Positions 5,306 to 6,041 of a stretch of DNA of 6,041 bases are shown here, piece by piece; within the stretch, counting starts at the first letter, position 1; each line of letters starts with the position of its first letter. Origin of the DNA: a bacterium (lineage in GTDB: Bacteria > Krumholzibacteriota > Krumholzibacteriia > Krumholzibacteriales > Krumholzibacteriaceae); the NCBI GenBank assembly GCA_017885175.1, contig JAFNGP010000149.1:6087-12127 (forward strand), given 5' to 3'. The notes beneath the pieces are model-generated. The model ran no database searches and was not told the origin of the DNA. It was given only the letters and a program-made list of their open reading frames with translations. A program made the translations under genes and the position numbers.

Positions 5306-6041
5306 CTAGAATGATCGCTGCACGCAGAGCGCGACGCCCCGGGGCAACCGCTCGAGGCCCATCGACGTCGTGCCTTCGTTCGCCGCGGAGCGTCGATCGA
5401 TACGGACGATTCTCACCGCGTCGGCCGCGCTCACGATCCTGAGAGCGGCGGCGCCGATGGCCGAGTAGAGGGCGACCCGGTACGCAAAACGGCTCCCGTC
5501 GCGAATGTCCCCGTAGCGCCGGTACTCGAGTCCGCTCCTCCAGGTCCAGCTCTCGCTTCCGGTCATCGCGCGGGACCGGTAATATGATTCCATCGCATCG
5601 ACGTCGGGATAGTAGAGATCGCGCGCCTCGCGCCGCATCGCGTCGTTATAGCCGCCGGGACCGTCGCTCGACAGGTGCTCGCCGATGGTCCGATAATAAT
5701 CATCCGAGTGGTCCGTTCCGCTCACGTTCGCGAAAACGACCGCGTAATCCTTGTAGGTGTTCTCCCTCTCGTAGCCCATCCACACGAAACTCGCGACCGA
5801 TATCCACACGGCCGCCTCGATGCCGTAGTATATCTTCGCGCTGAGCGTATGCCCGGCGCGCTGCTGTCCGAGCCCCGGAAGCAGGAGGCTCCATGCCGCG
5901 GCGTCCTTCGCCGAGATCTCCGCTGCCCCTTCGCCGGTCCCGACCGCCGCCCCCCCGGGAATCGCTCCGCCGGTGCCGAAGCTCCATGCTTCACCCGGGG
6001 ATTCGAGGCGCAGCGACGGCGACTGCAGACGCCCGGCTTCG
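5306..6041 (-). CDS. DUF5683-like membrane protein, N-terminus cut by window edge
   Basis: The frame runs from the right edge to a TAG at 5308-5306, and I translated 244 residues without a stop. The key segment is KDAAAWSLLLPGLGQQRAGH at visible residues 45-64, followed by a hydrophobic stretch at about 69-88 (KIYYGIEAAVWISVASFVW). 'LPGLGQ-x-x-x-G' followed by a hydrophobic helix is the hallmark of the DUF5683 family, whose function is unknown. The middle, about 90-170, is rich in Tyr, Asp and Arg (YKDYAVVF, DDYYRTIGEH, DLYYPDVDAMESYYR) and looks soluble. A second hydrophobic stretch lies at about 186-207 (YRVALYSAIGAAALRIVSA). The chain ends GVALCVQRSF with a terminal Phe, which could be a beta strand. 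A GTG at 5809 could be mistaken for the start, but it lies downstream of the LPGLGQ motif and inside the first hydrophobic stretch, so the real start is beyond the window. The propeller gene begins 35 nt after the stop. The role is unknown; envelope location is inferred from the hydrophobic segments and the neighbours. Confidence 0.75.
   Translation of the reverse strand, partial: EAGRLQSPSLRLESPGEAWSFGTGGAIPGGAAVGTGEGAAEISAKDAAAWSLLLPGLGQQRAGHTLSAKIYYGIEAAVWISVASFVWMGYERENTYKDYAVVFANVSGTDHSDDYYRTIGEHLSSDGPGGYNDAMRREARDLYYPDVDAMESYYRSRAMTGSESWTWRSGLEYRRYGDIRDGSRFAYRVALYSAIGAAALRIVSAADAVRIVRIDRRSAANEGTTSMGLERLPRGVALCVQRSF

Noticed and set aside
5306..5809. A complete 167-residue gene starting at the GTG at 5809
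   Set aside because: The frame stays open to the window edge, and the LPGLGQ motif and the start of the first hydrophobic segment lie upstream of this GTG.

Overview
The window is GC-rich and almost completely coding, and every gene I can support reads right to left on the minus strand. It suggests a Gram-negative (diderm) bacterium. Three products carry N-terminal signal peptides or outer-membrane features: a large beta-barrel ending in phenylalanine, and a POTRA-domain protein of the Omp85 superfamily. A DUF5683-type protein and a large barrel with SprA-like features point towards the FCB side of the tree or a neighbouring candidate phylum (for example Krumholzibacteriota, Eisenbacteria or Latescibacterota types). 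That placement is inference from protein style and is not proven by the sequence.

In transcription order the layout is as follows. (1) At 6041-5306 is the C-terminal 244 residues of a DUF5683-like membrane protein, cut by the right edge. (2) At 5270-4287 is a secreted six-bladed NHL-type beta-propeller. (3) At 4290-889 is an exported 1133-residue protein with two copies of a small beta-module, a conserved D-N-L-P-V-Q-P-E-G block, and a long beta-strand-rich C-terminal half that looks like an outer-membrane barrel. (4) At 923-1 is the N-terminal 307 residues of an Omp85/TamA-like protein: signal peptide, three POTRA domains and the first barrel strands, cut by the left edge.

The genes are packed as one operon. 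The gap between genes 1 and 2 is 35 nt, genes 2 and 3 share a 4-nt ATGA stop/start, and genes 3 and 4 overlap by 35 nt with a perfect GGAGGTGA ribosome binding site inside the end of gene 3. No stretch longer than 300 bases lacks a gene. I see no promoter, terminator, RNA gene, mobile element or CRISPR array, so the promoter should lie beyond the right edge.

The simplest functional reading is a cell-envelope operon: a large outer-membrane barrel made together with a dedicated POTRA-type assembly or translocation factor and a periplasmic propeller. The barrel's N-terminal modules recall SprA, the type IX secretion translocon, but the protein is about half the usual SprA length. The pairing of such a barrel with its own Omp85 protein is the most interesting point in the window.
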